This document shows, piece by piece, positions 35,914 through 43,772 of a DNA stretch of 43,955 nucleotides. The stretch comes from RPQK01 sp041946865. Its GTDB lineage: Bacteria > Acidobacteriota > UBA6911 > RPQK01. A program made the translations under genes and the position numbers. Position 1 is the first letter of the stretch. Each line of letters starts with the position of its first letter. Under the pieces are notes generated by a model. The model saw only the letters and a list, made by a program, of their open reading frames with translations, was not told where the DNA came from and did no database searches. The stretch spans positions 1-43,955 of the forward strand of contig JBHGBF010000014.1 of NCBI GenBank assembly GCA_041946865.1, read 5' to 3'.

Positions 35914-37176
35914 ATGAGAAACGGCTGGCTAATCCGTTGCTCTCCCATCTTGATTCTTGTCGCCTGCTTCGGCTCGAACGGTCAGTCCGCCTTAGACGGA
36001 GGCCGGGGAAAAGTCTGGACAAGCGTTGGACCAGGCGTTTACCTGTTTCGCGACTGCGCCAACGTGTACGCGGTCGTCGAAAGGGATAGGGCCTGTCTCA
36101 TTGGGTTTGCGGGCGGACGGGCGCTCGATCACCTGGCCGAGATCGGGGTCAGCAAAGTCGATCAGATCCTTGTCACACATCACCACCGCGACGGCCTGCA
36201 AGGAATCAAACGGGCGGTAGAAGCTGGCATCCGGATCGTGATCCCCGCTGAAGAAAGCGCCTTCATCAAGACCGCCGAGCAGCATTGGGCGAGCAAGCGA
36301 GTGTTCGTCAACTACCAAGGAGCGTCCCGTTTCAACGCGGTTACCTCCAACGGGCCGGTCAGCCGCGAGGTCTCGGATGGTGACGTTATCGATTGGGGCG
36401 GCGACAGGGTCCGAGTGCTACGAACACCTGGCCACACCCCTGGATCAATCACTTACCTCCTTTCCCGCGACGGGAAGACTATAGCCTTCACTGGGGATCT
36501 CTACACGGCGTCCGGCAAAACCCTTACCTACTACGACTTGGATTGGGGATACGGCGCCCGGACCTTCCCCAAGCCGCTCGAGGCCATCGCCTGGCTTCGT
36601 GCGCAAACCCCGCTGCTCGTTTGTCCCGAACATAGCCGGCCCTTTGAGGAAGACGGAGGTGGCCTGGACCAGTTCAAATCGAATCTCGACAGGGCCAGCG
36701 AAGTGCTCATGCCGAACAACCTCAAAGCCGGAAGCCGGAAACCGAGTCACGCATTTGGACCTCATCTCGTGTTTGTCGGCGAGCCGGTGACCTATACCCT
36801 CGTGAGCGACTCCCGGCATGCCATCATCGTGGACCCGGGGTACCTGAGCGAGACAGACCTTGAAAATTTTCTCAAGAAGTACGAGATTCAATCGGTCGAT
36901 GCCGTCACATTCACGCATTACCACGACGATCACGTCGCGCGCACCTACGAAACGGTCTACACCTGGACGGACAAGACCGCGCCGGTGAAGACCCAGGTGT
37001 GGGTCTTCGACGCCATGGCCGATGTCCTGGCGCATCCCAACCGCTACAACATCCCGTGCCTCTACCCCTTGCCGATCCACGCCACCCGGGTGATTCGGGA
37101 GGACGAAATCGTGCGATGGGAGGGGCTCGACCTGCGCTTCAACTGTACCCTGTGGCGTACGTCATCATCCGGCTGA
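35914..37176 (+). CDS. Exported tandem metallo-beta-lactamase-fold protein, C-terminus truncated
   Basis: 420 residues with a signal peptide (SPILILVACFGSNG). The first metallo-beta-lactamase domain (about 35-250) has THHHRDG at 88-94 (the third position of HxHxDH is G94), H174 in TPGHTPG, D195 in FTGD and H240 in PEHSR. A second domain begins near 290 and shows a canonical THYHDDH at 334-340, but the protein ends at DLRFNCTLWRTSSSG. The remaining metal ligands of that domain are missing, so a 3' deletion or rearrangement is likely. The gene follows the NanA-like lyase by 7 bp. The substrate is unknown; the superfamily hydrolyses esters, lactones, amides and thioesters. Confidence 0.8.
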   Translation: MRNGWLIRCSPILILVACFGSNGQSALDGGRGKVWTSVGPGVYLFRDCANVYAVVERDRACLIGFAGGRALDHLAEIGVSKVDQILVTHHHRDGLQGIKRAVEAGIRIVIPAEESAFIKTAEQHWASKRVFVNYQGASRFNAVTSNGPVSREVSDGDVIDWGGDRVRVLRTPGHTPGSITYLLSRDGKTIAFTGDLYTASGKTLTYYDLDWGYGARTFPKPLEAIAWLRAQTPLLVCPEHSRPFEEDGGGLDQFKSNLDRASEVLMPNNLKAGSRKPSHAFGPHLVFVGEPVTYTLVSDSRHAIIVDPGYLSETDLENFLKKYEIQSVDAVTFTHYHDDHVARTYETVYTWTDKTAPVKTQVWVFDAMADVLAHPNRYNIPCLYPLPIHATRVIREDEIVRWEGLDLRFNCTLWRTSSSG

Positions 37177-37219
37177 GTATTGCCGACCACGGCGTTCCAG
37201 CCTCCGAATGGGAGCAAGC

Positions 37220-38371
37220 ATGAATTCATTCGAACGTGTCATAACCACCCTAGAGCACCGCGCACCGGATTGCATACCGCTTGACCTGGGCAGTTCGCTG
37301 GTCACCGGAATAACCAGGCAGGCTTATCTGAGTCTCTGCGCTGCCCTTAGCGAAGATCCAGGCCGGGTCCAACTTTACGATGTGGTTCAACAGCTTCCCG
37401 TAGTGAAAGAGAGCATCCTTCAGAGACTTGGAGTCGACATTCGGGGTGTTGTGCCGAACGTCGTCAGGAAGAACCCGGAACTGAAACGCGATGGCGATGG
37501 CTTTGTCTTCAGTGATGAGTTTGGGGTCACCTTCCGCAAGCCGGATGACGCGACCTATTTCAGCATCATTGACACCAAGCTTGCGGGAGCCGAGAAGACG
37601 GTCGAGGATATCGAGGACTTTGAGTGGCCCGACCCCCAGGCGCTGAGGCTATTCGAGGGGATCGTAGAGCAGGCGCGGAATTATTGTGAGGGGGGCTATC
37701 CCGTACTGCTCGACAGTTTCGGCGCCGGGATCTTTGAAATGTCGTGCCGGGTCCGGGGCGTCGAACAGTTCTACATGGATCTGGCCCTGAACGCGGAGCT
37801 CGCTTGTGCGCTCATGGATAAATTCGTCGAGATGAAGATTCGTTTTTACGAGGCGGCAGCCGAATTGCTGGGCAAGTACGTGCAATTCATCCGTGAAAGC
37901 GACGATCTGGCGGGGCAGGAAGCCCTGCTCGTTTCGCCTCGAATGTACCGGGAACTGATCAAGCCGCGGCACAAAAAGCTGTTTGACGCACAAAAACAGC
38001 TCTTCCCAAAGCCGTTCTACTGTTTTCTGCATTCGGACGGGGCGCTCATGGAAATTCTTCCCGATCTGATTGACTGCGGAGTGGAGATACTCAATCCGGT
38101 TCAACTGAGCGCTGCCGGAGTGGACGCAACCGTGCTGAAGGCCGACTTCGGTGAAAGGCTGAGCTTCTGGGGTGGCGGTGTCGATACTCAGCACACCCTG
38201 CCTCATGCCACTCCTGACCAGGTCCGGCAAGCGGTCACAGAGAGCATCGAGAAACTTTGTCCCGGCGGCGGATACATATTCGGTGCGGTTCACAATATTC
38301 AAGACGACGTGCCGGCCGAGAACATTCTCGCCATGCTCGATGCTTTCTACGCGAGAAGAGAGTACCGATGA
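37220..38371 (+). CDS. Uroporphyrinogen decarboxylase-family (URO-D) protein
   Basis: 383 residues. ATG 37220 is preferred over ATG 37208 because GGGAG (37210-37214) then acts as ribosome-binding site five bases upstream. It is a cytoplasmic TIM barrel of the URO-D superfamily: starts SFERVITTLEHRAPDCIPLDLG, and has FGAGIFEMSCRVRG, FIRESDDLAGQEALLVSP, FLHSDGALMEILPDLIDCGVEILNPVQ and a C-terminal GGGYIFGAVHNIQDDVP. Members of this branch are usually methyltransferases or unknowns in sugar and aromatic loci rather than heme enzymes. H and C in HSDG...LIDCG match the metal-site region of methyl-cobamide methyltransferases. Last intact gene before the mobile-element zone. Confidence 0.8.
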   Translation: MNSFERVITTLEHRAPDCIPLDLGSSLVTGITRQAYLSLCAALSEDPGRVQLYDVVQQLPVVKESILQRLGVDIRGVVPNVVRKNPELKRDGDGFVFSDEFGVTFRKPDDATYFSIIDTKLAGAEKTVEDIEDFEWPDPQALRLFEGIVEQARNYCEGGYPVLLDSFGAGIFEMSCRVRGVEQFYMDLALNAELACALMDKFVEMKIRFYEAAAELLGKYVQFIRESDDLAGQEALLVSPRMYRELIKPRHKKLFDAQKQLFPKPFYCFLHSDGALMEILPDLIDCGVEILNPVQLSAAGVDATVLKADFGERLSFWGGGVDTQHTLPHATPDQVRQAVTESIEKLCPGGGYIFGAVHNIQDDVPAENILAMLDAFYARREYR

Positions 38372-38520
38372 GGAGAGGAGGTGAGACCGAATTGATTTGC
38401 TCGGCCGTTCCTCTTTCAGCGGGCCGCAAAACGTCTGCCGTTACGTAACCCCTCAGTCTTCTTTCCAGTTCTGGAATTTCCGCTTACGTTCAATGCCCTG
38501 TCCGTGTTACCCAATACATC
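38372..38520. other. Non-coding gap between the URO-D gene and the DruA-like gene
   Basis: No gene is seen here. It holds GTTACGTAACCCCT (38440-38453), which partly matches GTTCCGTAAACCCT (39413-39426) on the other side of the DruA-like gene (12 of 14). These could be the ends of a small element carrying that gene. Confidence 0.4.
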
Positions 38521-39405
38521 GTGGGAATCGAGGTCCGGTACCGCGGCAGGGTCTATGGGGAACGGGAGATTGAGGAGGTTCGGCAGATTATCAGCCGGAA
38601 TCCGGGACAGAGCCGGTACTTTCTCTCCAAGGAACTCTGCCGTTGCTGGAACTGGACTCAACCGAACGGCACCCTCAAAGACATGGTCTGCCGAGGGCTC
38701 ATGCTGGAGCTTGAGCGGGAGGGGCTGATCGTCCTTCCCGGGCAAAAGCGTGAGCTGCCGTGGCTGTCTCGGAAAAGAGCCCATCCCTCGAAGCCCAAGC
38801 TGGATGACAGCCTGGTGGCTGTTTCCCTGTCCGGCTTGTCCCTGGACTTCTCCATGGTCCGGCGCACTGCGCGGGAACGCCTCTACCAGGGCCTGGTCCA
38901 ACCACTACCATTACCTGGGCTATACCCGGCCGGTCGGCGAACACCTGGAATATTATATATCGTCTTCTGGCAGGGAAGACCGCTGGCCTGTCTGGGCTGG
39001 TCCAGCGCTCCCCGCCATATCGGAGTACGGGACCGATATCTGGGCTGGAACCGGCAGCAACGGCTCGCCAACCTGCACAAAATCGCGGTGAACACGCGGT
39101 TCCTCATTCTGCCCTTCGTTCACGTGCCTCACTTGGCCTCACATCTGCTGGGGCGGATGGCGCGCAGGATCTCGGGGGACTGGGAGCGTGTCTATCACCA
39201 CCCAGTGGTTTGGCTGGAGACCTTCATTGACCCCCAGAAGGGGTTTAAGGGGACCTGCTATAAAGCGGCCAACTGGAGATATCTGGGCTTGACCACCGGT
39301 CGGGGGAAGAACGACAACTCAGGAAAGCCCAATCGAAGCCTCAAATATGTCTTCGGATATCCACTGCTCACAGACTTTCGGAAGGCGCTGTATGGGGTAC
39401 TGTGA
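38521..39405 (+). pseudogene. DruA-like (DUF4338) protein with two compensating frameshifts
   Basis: The open frame from GTG 38521 is about 294 residues. N-terminal and C-terminal parts match DUF4338, the DruA subunit domain of the Druantia anti-phage system: NPGQSRYFLSKELCRCWNW, NGTLKDMVCRG, then CLGWSSAPRHIGVRDRYLGWN, RFLILPFVHVPHLASHLLGRMARR, ETFIDPQKGFKGTCYKAANW and LTTGRGK. Between about 38890 and 38958 the family-conserved peptide (WSNHYHYLGYTRPVGEHLEY) is in the +1 frame, so one extra base near 38889-38892 and one missing base near 38951-38958 are implied. No ribosome-binding site is visible. No other Druantia gene (druB-druE) is nearby; the neighbours are transposon-like. A stand-alone, transposon-associated DruA homologue is the most likely reading. 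Confidence 0.7.
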
Positions 39406-39515
39406 GGCAGCGGTTCCGTAAACCCTTATGCCGTGTGAGCTGAAGCGCGGGTTTTTTGCTCGCTTTTCTTGTCTCCCCCACCCGCAGGAGCAGATTCGCA
39501 TTCGTCGGAAAAGGC

Positions 39516-39562
39516 TTGACTTTCCGTCGGTCTGAGATAATATTAATATTTCAGACAGACGG
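39516..39562 (+). promoter_or_regulatory. Sigma-70-like promoter with operator-like inverted repeat
   Basis: TTGACT (39516-39521) and TAATAT (39538-39543) are spaced by 16 bp. The arms CCGTCGGTCTGA (39524-39535) and TCAGACAGACGG (39551-39562) form a 12-bp inverted repeat with one mismatch around a 15-bp AT-rich centre that includes the -10 element. A GGAGGG ribosome-binding site follows and the DUF6788 start codon is at 39570. The overlap suggests autoregulation or transposase binding at this site. Confidence 0.65.
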
Positions 39563-39569
39563 AGGGACC

Positions 39570-39893
39570 ATGCGACGCCATCTTCTGAGTGCCGAGGAAC
39601 GGCAGGTTCGCTCCCGGCTTCTCCAGCTGTGCAGTGAGCACTGGCTGATGCGAGCTTCGCTTTCCGAACGGCCCCGCACCTGCGGCAAGCCCAACTGCCG
39701 CTGCGCCCGGGGCCAACTTCACCAGTCTCTGTACGTGGTGCAGAGCCGGCTGGGCAAACCCCGCCAGCTGTTCGTCCCCAAAACCTGGGAGGAGCGGGTC
39801 AGACAGGCCGTCCAGGACTACCAGCAACTGCAACGCCTGCTCGAGGAGGTTTCCGAGCTGGAGTGGGGGCACCTGGAGCGCCGCGAGCCTTAA
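39570..39893 (+). CDS. DUF6788-like small protein with CGKPNCRC motif
   Basis: 107 residues. ATG 39570 is chosen over upstream in-frame starts because GGAGGG is just before it and a promoter lies at 39516-39543. The key motif is CGKPNCRCARG, in the stretch RTCGKPNCRCARGQLHQSLYV, followed by a helical tail (QDYQQLQRLLEEVSELEWG). This short family (DUF6788-like) commonly accompanies transposases, and the cysteine pair may bind zinc or DNA. The next open frame, a transposase N-terminus, begins 31 bp downstream. It appears intact. Function is unknown. Confidence 0.7.
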   Translation: MRRHLLSAEERQVRSRLLQLCSEHWLMRASLSERPRTCGKPNCRCARGQLHQSLYVVQSRLGKPRQLFVPKTWEERVRQAVQDYQQLQRLLEEVSELEWGHLERREP

Positions 39894-39924
39894 GGTCGGA
39901 CATTCGGGGGAGGCGACCATCGGC

Positions 39925-40383
39925 ATGCTCAAACGCCTGCTTCGCTATCTGGAGCAGACCTTTCAGTTGCAACAACGCTGCTGGCTGCAACTACGGGACA
40001 GGCGTCGCCAGCCGCGCATCCCCACCTGCGTGGCCGTCAAAGCCGTCTGGCTGGGGATGATCGCCCGCATGGGCAGCCTCAATGCCCTGGAGGAGACCAT
40101 CGGGCCACACTGCACCAGGTTGTTGGGACAGGCGCTCTGCAGTGCCGATACCATCAGCCTGATCTATTACCAGCAGGACAACGAGTTCCTGCGGGCCGCC
40201 ATCCGCCACGTTTACGTCACCTTGAAACGCAATAAAGCCCTGCCGCTCAATCACGGGCAGGCGGTGGCGATCATCGACGGCCACGAAAGCCACGCCAGCT
40301 TCGAGTACCACTGCGAGGATTGGCGGACCGAGCGGTATAGACACCGGTCCCGGGTCTGGAGTAAAAGCAACGGCGGACTTGTC
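39925..40383 (+). pseudogene. DDE-type transposase, N-terminal fragment
   Basis: About 150 residues remain. The N-terminus (MLKRLLRYLEQTFQLQQRCWL) and segments AVKAVWLGMIARMGSLNALEETI, and VAIIDGHESHAS near residue 115, which carries an Asp as in the first catalytic position, resemble transposases found beside DUF6788 genes. After SRVWSKSNGGLV the frame runs directly into a URO-D family gene start at 40384, so the C-terminal catalytic part has been lost by fusion or deletion. The pairing with DUF6788 indicates that both came from one element. Confidence 0.65.
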
Positions 40384-40970
40384 ATGAGCAAAACGGCTGA
40401 TTTCAGAGCTGCGTTGGCCTGCCGGCCTGGTACGCGCGTGCCGCTCTGGGAGCTCGAGTTTCACGCCTGGGACGCGGCTTCCGGCCGTCACATGGTGCTG
40501 GGGCGAGAGTTCGAGCGCCTCTCCGGCGCACAGAAGGAGACAGCGCTTTGCCGCAATGCCGAGATCATCCTGTCGGTTTGCGCGGAAATGGGTTTCGCGG
40601 CAGTTACGGGCCCGGGCGCATACTGGGAGCAGGTGCCGGGTGACCTGGCCTACTACGTGCTGCCCGGCGATTATCCCGAGCGCCAGATGGCCGTTTTGCG
40701 AAAGATGGCCGGGGGGCTCGGTCTTACTCGTGGCCAACACCGGCGGCGTGATAGCCGCCTGCTACGACCTGGACTTTTGCGAAAGGCTTTATCACGCGCC
40801 TGAGGAGGTGGACGCCCTGGCACGGCGGACCCTGGCTGCCGGCCTGGCAAGAGCGCGGAGATTTCGCGACGCGGGAAGTGATGTCGCAATGACCGCCTCC
40901 GACATCGCGGACAACACCGGCCTTTTTTCAATCCCCGGCAGATGGACCGGTTCATCCTCCCGTATCTGGT
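40384..40970 (+). pseudogene. URO-D family protein, N-terminal fragment with two frameshifts
   Basis: ATG 40384 begins MSKTADFRAALACRPGTRVPLWELEFHAW, typical of URO-D superfamily proteins from sugar loci. A six-G tract at about 40710-40716 shifts the frame (MAVLRKMAGG continues as SVLLVANTGGVIAACYDLDFCERL in another frame), and a T tract at about 40925-40931 shifts it back to a third frame (TGLF, then NPRQMDRFILPYL). Homology then stops at about 40970, where a different gene begins on the opposite strand. It is a second, divergent URO-D family copy in the window and is not functional as read. Confidence 0.7.
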
Positions 40971-41196
40971 CGCCGAGAGTTTTGTGGACGAATGCGACGG
41001 CCGAACCGTCGGGAGACCAGACTGCCCTCTCCCCGAACGCCATGATTTGTCTGACATTGGCTGGAAGGCGATCGAGCGGACTGGCGCCGTCTTGGGCCTG
41101 GAGCCACGCGAGGACCAATGTCAGGGCGGCTCCCCCGACAAGCCTTCTGCATAATACGCTCCGTGGAGGAAGCCGGCACAGGACGGGCAGCCTCAT
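40967..41196 (-). pseudogene. PD40/TolB-like secreted protein, N-terminal fragment
   Basis: ATG 41196 has GAGGAGGG immediately upstream. A signal peptide (RRLVGGAALTLVLAWLQAQ) leads to RQIMAFGERAVWSPDGSAVAFVHKTLGD, the start of a PD40 (WD40-like) propeller. The similarity ends there; the remaining open frame is the antisense of the URO-D fragment. The break is at about 40967-40990, joined head-on with the URO-D fragment on the other strand. It follows the kinase fragment by about 20 bp in the same orientation, so the two formed one operon. Confidence 0.65.
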
Positions 41197-41219
41197 CACT
41201 CCCTCCTCTCTTTGCCGGA

Positions 41220-42326
41220 TCATGATACTCCATGCGTGCCCTCTGGCAGGGGGTAACTGCCCGGTTTGACGATGATGAGCGGACCGCCTGCGATCGGCTG
41301 CAACTGCACCACGCCAGGCGCGAGCTCGCCGACAACGGTGAGTGACACCCAGCGCATGCCGCGGATAACCGCCGAGGCCGTCGCGCTGCCTTCCAGCCAC
41401 AGTTCGTCCACACTGCTCCGAGCCAGGACAATAGAGGCCAGTTCGGCCAGATGTCTTACCAGACGCCCCGACTGGGACCGGTCCAACAAGTGTCTCCCGC
41501 CAATCGAGGCCACGACGACGCCGGTACCACCCTGAAGAGATCGAGCAACGTCGTCCGCCCATTTCATCAAAGACTCTCCCGAGCCGCTTTCGAACAGCAC
41601 GTCGGGCATGGGCAGCACGCAAGCGCGGTCCGGCCGCACACGCCGCCAGTCCACAACCGGCGATGCGGTTCCTGAGACGACCAGCGCTTTCGCGCCCGCT
41701 TCGGCGCAACAGCGAGCGCGCGCCACCCTTCCCCGGCTCTCGAGCCACGCCGCGAAAAACGGTGCGCCGCCGACAGGAAGTGTGCGCCGATCGACTCGCC
41801 CGGCCCAGGCTCGCAGATCCTCAACTGTTGCCCCCTCACCGACCACGATTCCTGTGTCCGGCAAAGCGTCCGAAAGTCGGCACACGCGAGCCGCCCGTCG
41901 GCCTTCACCCAGCATCGCCAGGACGTCGGAGGTCAGGGCCGGGTACTCGGGATCGTCACGGAAAAGCGTCCCGCTGATCGGACGGCCATTGATTTGGTAG
42001 ATGCCGTTTTCTATCGTCCGTCCCAGGTCGGGGTTGAAAGGAACGACGAGAGCACGCGAGTAGCGACTTGTCTGGAGGAAGGGTTGAATCTCGGCGAGAA
42101 CGTGGCCGCGCAGCACGGAGTCGATTTTCTTGAAAACGCAGTCGCCTTGGTCAAGGACCGCTTGAGCCAGGCCGACCGCCTCAGAAAGAGGCCTGGACCG
42201 TGAATCAGTATCCCGGATAGCCAGCTCGCAGGAAACCGCGGGCCGGGCAGCGAGCTGCACGGCCGCGCGAAACCCATACCGGAAACCGGCACCGGCGACT
42301 TCCGCAGCGCCCGAGAAATCGTCAGC
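41220..42326 (-). pseudogene. Four-carbon acid sugar kinase-family (DUF1537) protein lacking its start
   Basis: About 368 residues. N-terminal sequence ADDFSGAAEVAGAGFRYGF (near 42326-42270) is the conserved beginning of four-carbon acid sugar kinases (OtnK/DtnK/YgbK type), but lacks the first residues and any start codon, because an IS21-like end lies directly upstream. Downstream are RDTDSRSR, KKIDSVLRGHV at about 47-57 of the open frame, and a C-terminal nucleotide-binding domain. GPLIIVKPGSYPLPEG at the end is the usual terminus. These enzymes phosphorylate L-threonate, D-erythronate or related acids. An internal GTG at 42260 could allow a shorter product, which would lack the N-terminal substrate region. 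Confidence 0.75.
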
Positions 42327-43399
42327 CTGTCGGCGGTCAATAATTTTGGGCCGGATTGGTCATTATTTTTGAGCCACCCGGAGCCAGAAGGTTCTTCTCT
42401 CCGCATAAAAGAGCCGTCTGTCAGAGAGGCTATCAGCTTGTCGCTGGCGCGAAAGCGCCCTGACCTGAGCTTTGGTGGGGTGGCGGCCTCGAGCATTTCC
42501 AGCTTGATGGAGGGATCGACGCGGGTGTACATCTCGGTGGTCTGCATATTGGCGTGACCGAGCCATAGGGAGACTTTCCGCAGGTCCTTGGTCGCCTCCA
42601 GTACGGTCAGTGCACAACTGTGCCTCAAGACATGGGGAGATATCCGCTTCGTCGCCAGCGATGGGCAATTCTTGGTCGCGGTCTTGACGTGCTTCTCAAG
42701 GATGTATTCGAATCCCGCCCGCGTCAAGGGCTCGCGGCGCGTGCTGACGAAGAGCTCTGGACCGGCAACCGCTCCACGTACGGCCAACCATGCTCGCAAG
42801 GCTGCTGCGGTCTGCTTCCACAACGGCAAACAACGTTCGCGACGTCCTTTGCCATGGACGAGAATGCTGGTGTGAGGGTGCAACGACAAGTCGTCGAGCC
42901 CGAGACTGGTCAGTTCGGACACCCGCAAGCCGGCGGCAAAGCACCGGTGCAACATGGCCCGATCACGGATCCCAGACCAGTCGATCGGCTTGGGCGCATC
43001 CAGAAGCGCCTGGATTTCTTCGGTGTTCAGATGCCGCACCAGGCGTGAATCGGTCTTCTTCATGGGAATCGCGAGGACACGCTGTATCTGTTCCAGGACG
43101 TTAGGTACGCGATACTCCATGAACCGCATAAAGGACCGGACGGCTGCCAGGCGCACATTGCGCGAACTCGTTGCATTCGACCGCTGGCTCTCCAGATCAT
43201 TGAGAAAGCCAACCACAAGCGGTGCGTCGATCTGTTCGAAATGGAGCCGGGACGGGGCAATTTTCAAGCGTTTGCTCGCGTAGTTCAGCAGCAATTTGAA
43301 GGCATAGGCGTAAGAGTCGCACGTGTTGACGCTCGCCCGCCTTTCGAGGGTGAGACGTTCTTGAAAGAAAGCGGTCACGTGGGGGGCGAGTGGGATCAT
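42011..43399 (-). CDS. Tyrosine recombinase/integrase with read-through tail
   Basis: ATG 43399 is chosen over the start at 43432 because it overlaps the upstream recombinase stop (ATGA) and has GGAGG upstream. Residues 1-326 are a complete tyrosine recombinase with an N-terminal SAM-like core-binding domain and the full catalytic set: R159 (AGLRVSEL), K184 (HGKGRRER), H256 and R259 (SPHVLRHS), H282 (WLGHAN) and nucleophile Y291 (EMYTRV). The natural end would be near LIASL at 42422. The frame continues to 42011 through the IS21-like end and an out-of-frame stretch of the kinase gene, adding about 136 unrelated residues. It resembles the last recombinase of recombinase-in-trio elements. Confidence 0.8.
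   Translation of the reverse strand: MIPLAPHVTAFFQERLTLERRASVNTCDSYAYAFKLLLNYASKRLKIAPSRLHFEQIDAPLVVGFLNDLESQRSNATSSRNVRLAAVRSFMRFMEYRVPNVLEQIQRVLAIPMKKTDSRLVRHLNTEEIQALLDAPKPIDWSGIRDRAMLHRCFAAGLRVSELTSLGLDDLSLHPHTSILVHGKGRRERCLPLWKQTAAALRAWLAVRGAVAGPELFVSTRREPLTRAGFEYILEKHVKTATKNCPSLATKRISPHVLRHSCALTVLEATKDLRKVSLWLGHANMQTTEMYTRVDPSIKLEMLEAATPPKLRSGRFRASDKLIASLTDGSFMRREEPSGSGWLKNNDQSGPKLLTADRLTISRALRKSPVPVSGMGFARPCSSLPGPRFPASWLSGILIHGPGLFLRRSAWLKRSLTKATAFSRKSTPCCAATFSPRFNPSSRQVATRVLSSFLSTPTWDGR
42335..42375. mobile_element. IS21-like terminal repeats (second type)
   Basis: Two direct repeats beginning GGTCA and ending GGGCC or GAGCC (42335-42352 and 42358-42375) have a 23-bp period and are similar in layout to, but different in sequence from, the repeats at position 1-70. 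The kinase gene loses its start at this point, and on the other side the tyrosine recombinase loses its natural stop. No istA/istB genes remain. It is most likely a remnant end of an IS21-family element. Confidence 0.45.
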
Positions 43400-43611
43400 G
43401 GCCTGCCTCCTCCTGTGACATACGCTTCGCAACGCTCGGAGATATTCCGCATGAGATCGGGAACGGCTTCGAGGTACCAGTACGTGAGTTCTGCCTTGCT
43501 ATGCCCCAGATACGTCGAGAGCATCAGCATGTGACGGGTGATATGATCCCGGCCATCCGGGCAGTTCTGTAAGGCTCGCACCGCAAAGGCATGCCGCAGG
43601 TTATGTTTTGA
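43396..43611 (-). pseudogene. Tyrosine recombinase, C-terminal fragment
   Basis: About 70 residues remain, from HNLRHAFAV (H-x-x-R) through LGHSKAELTYWYLEA, which carries the LGH histidine and the nucleophile tyrosine, to CEAYVTGGGRP. Upstream of about 43611 no family sequence continues and an in-frame stop appears, so the N-terminal two-thirds is missing. Its stop overlaps the ATG of the following recombinase, the typical coupling seen in recombinase trios. Confidence 0.75.
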
Positions 43612-43772
43612 GTGCCTTCAAGTGATTGAATTCTAAGGGTTTGCTGCCTAAACACGGGGGGCTTGGTTAAGCCTTTCAGAATCAACCGGTAAGAGATTTC
43701 GGGGCATGGAACTCAAGACATTTTTTCGAGGGCGGGACAGGCCGGTATGCTGGCTGACGTCCACGGAGCGCG
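43612..43772. other. Non-coding segment between two recombinase fragments
   Basis: No gene is seen in these 161 bp. One recombinase fragment starts abruptly at its left edge and another ends at its right edge; a deletion or insertion joint is probable. It contains runs of G and T but no recognisable site. Confidence 0.4.

Noticed and set aside
38521..39405. A complete Druantia anti-phage system
   Set aside because: Only a DruA-like domain is present; no large helicase (DruE) or druB-druD genes are found, and the neighbours are mobile-element genes.
39456..39569. Longer N-terminus for the DUF6788 protein
   Set aside because: It would cover the promoter and inverted repeat; ATG 39570 has the ribosome-binding site and matches the family length.
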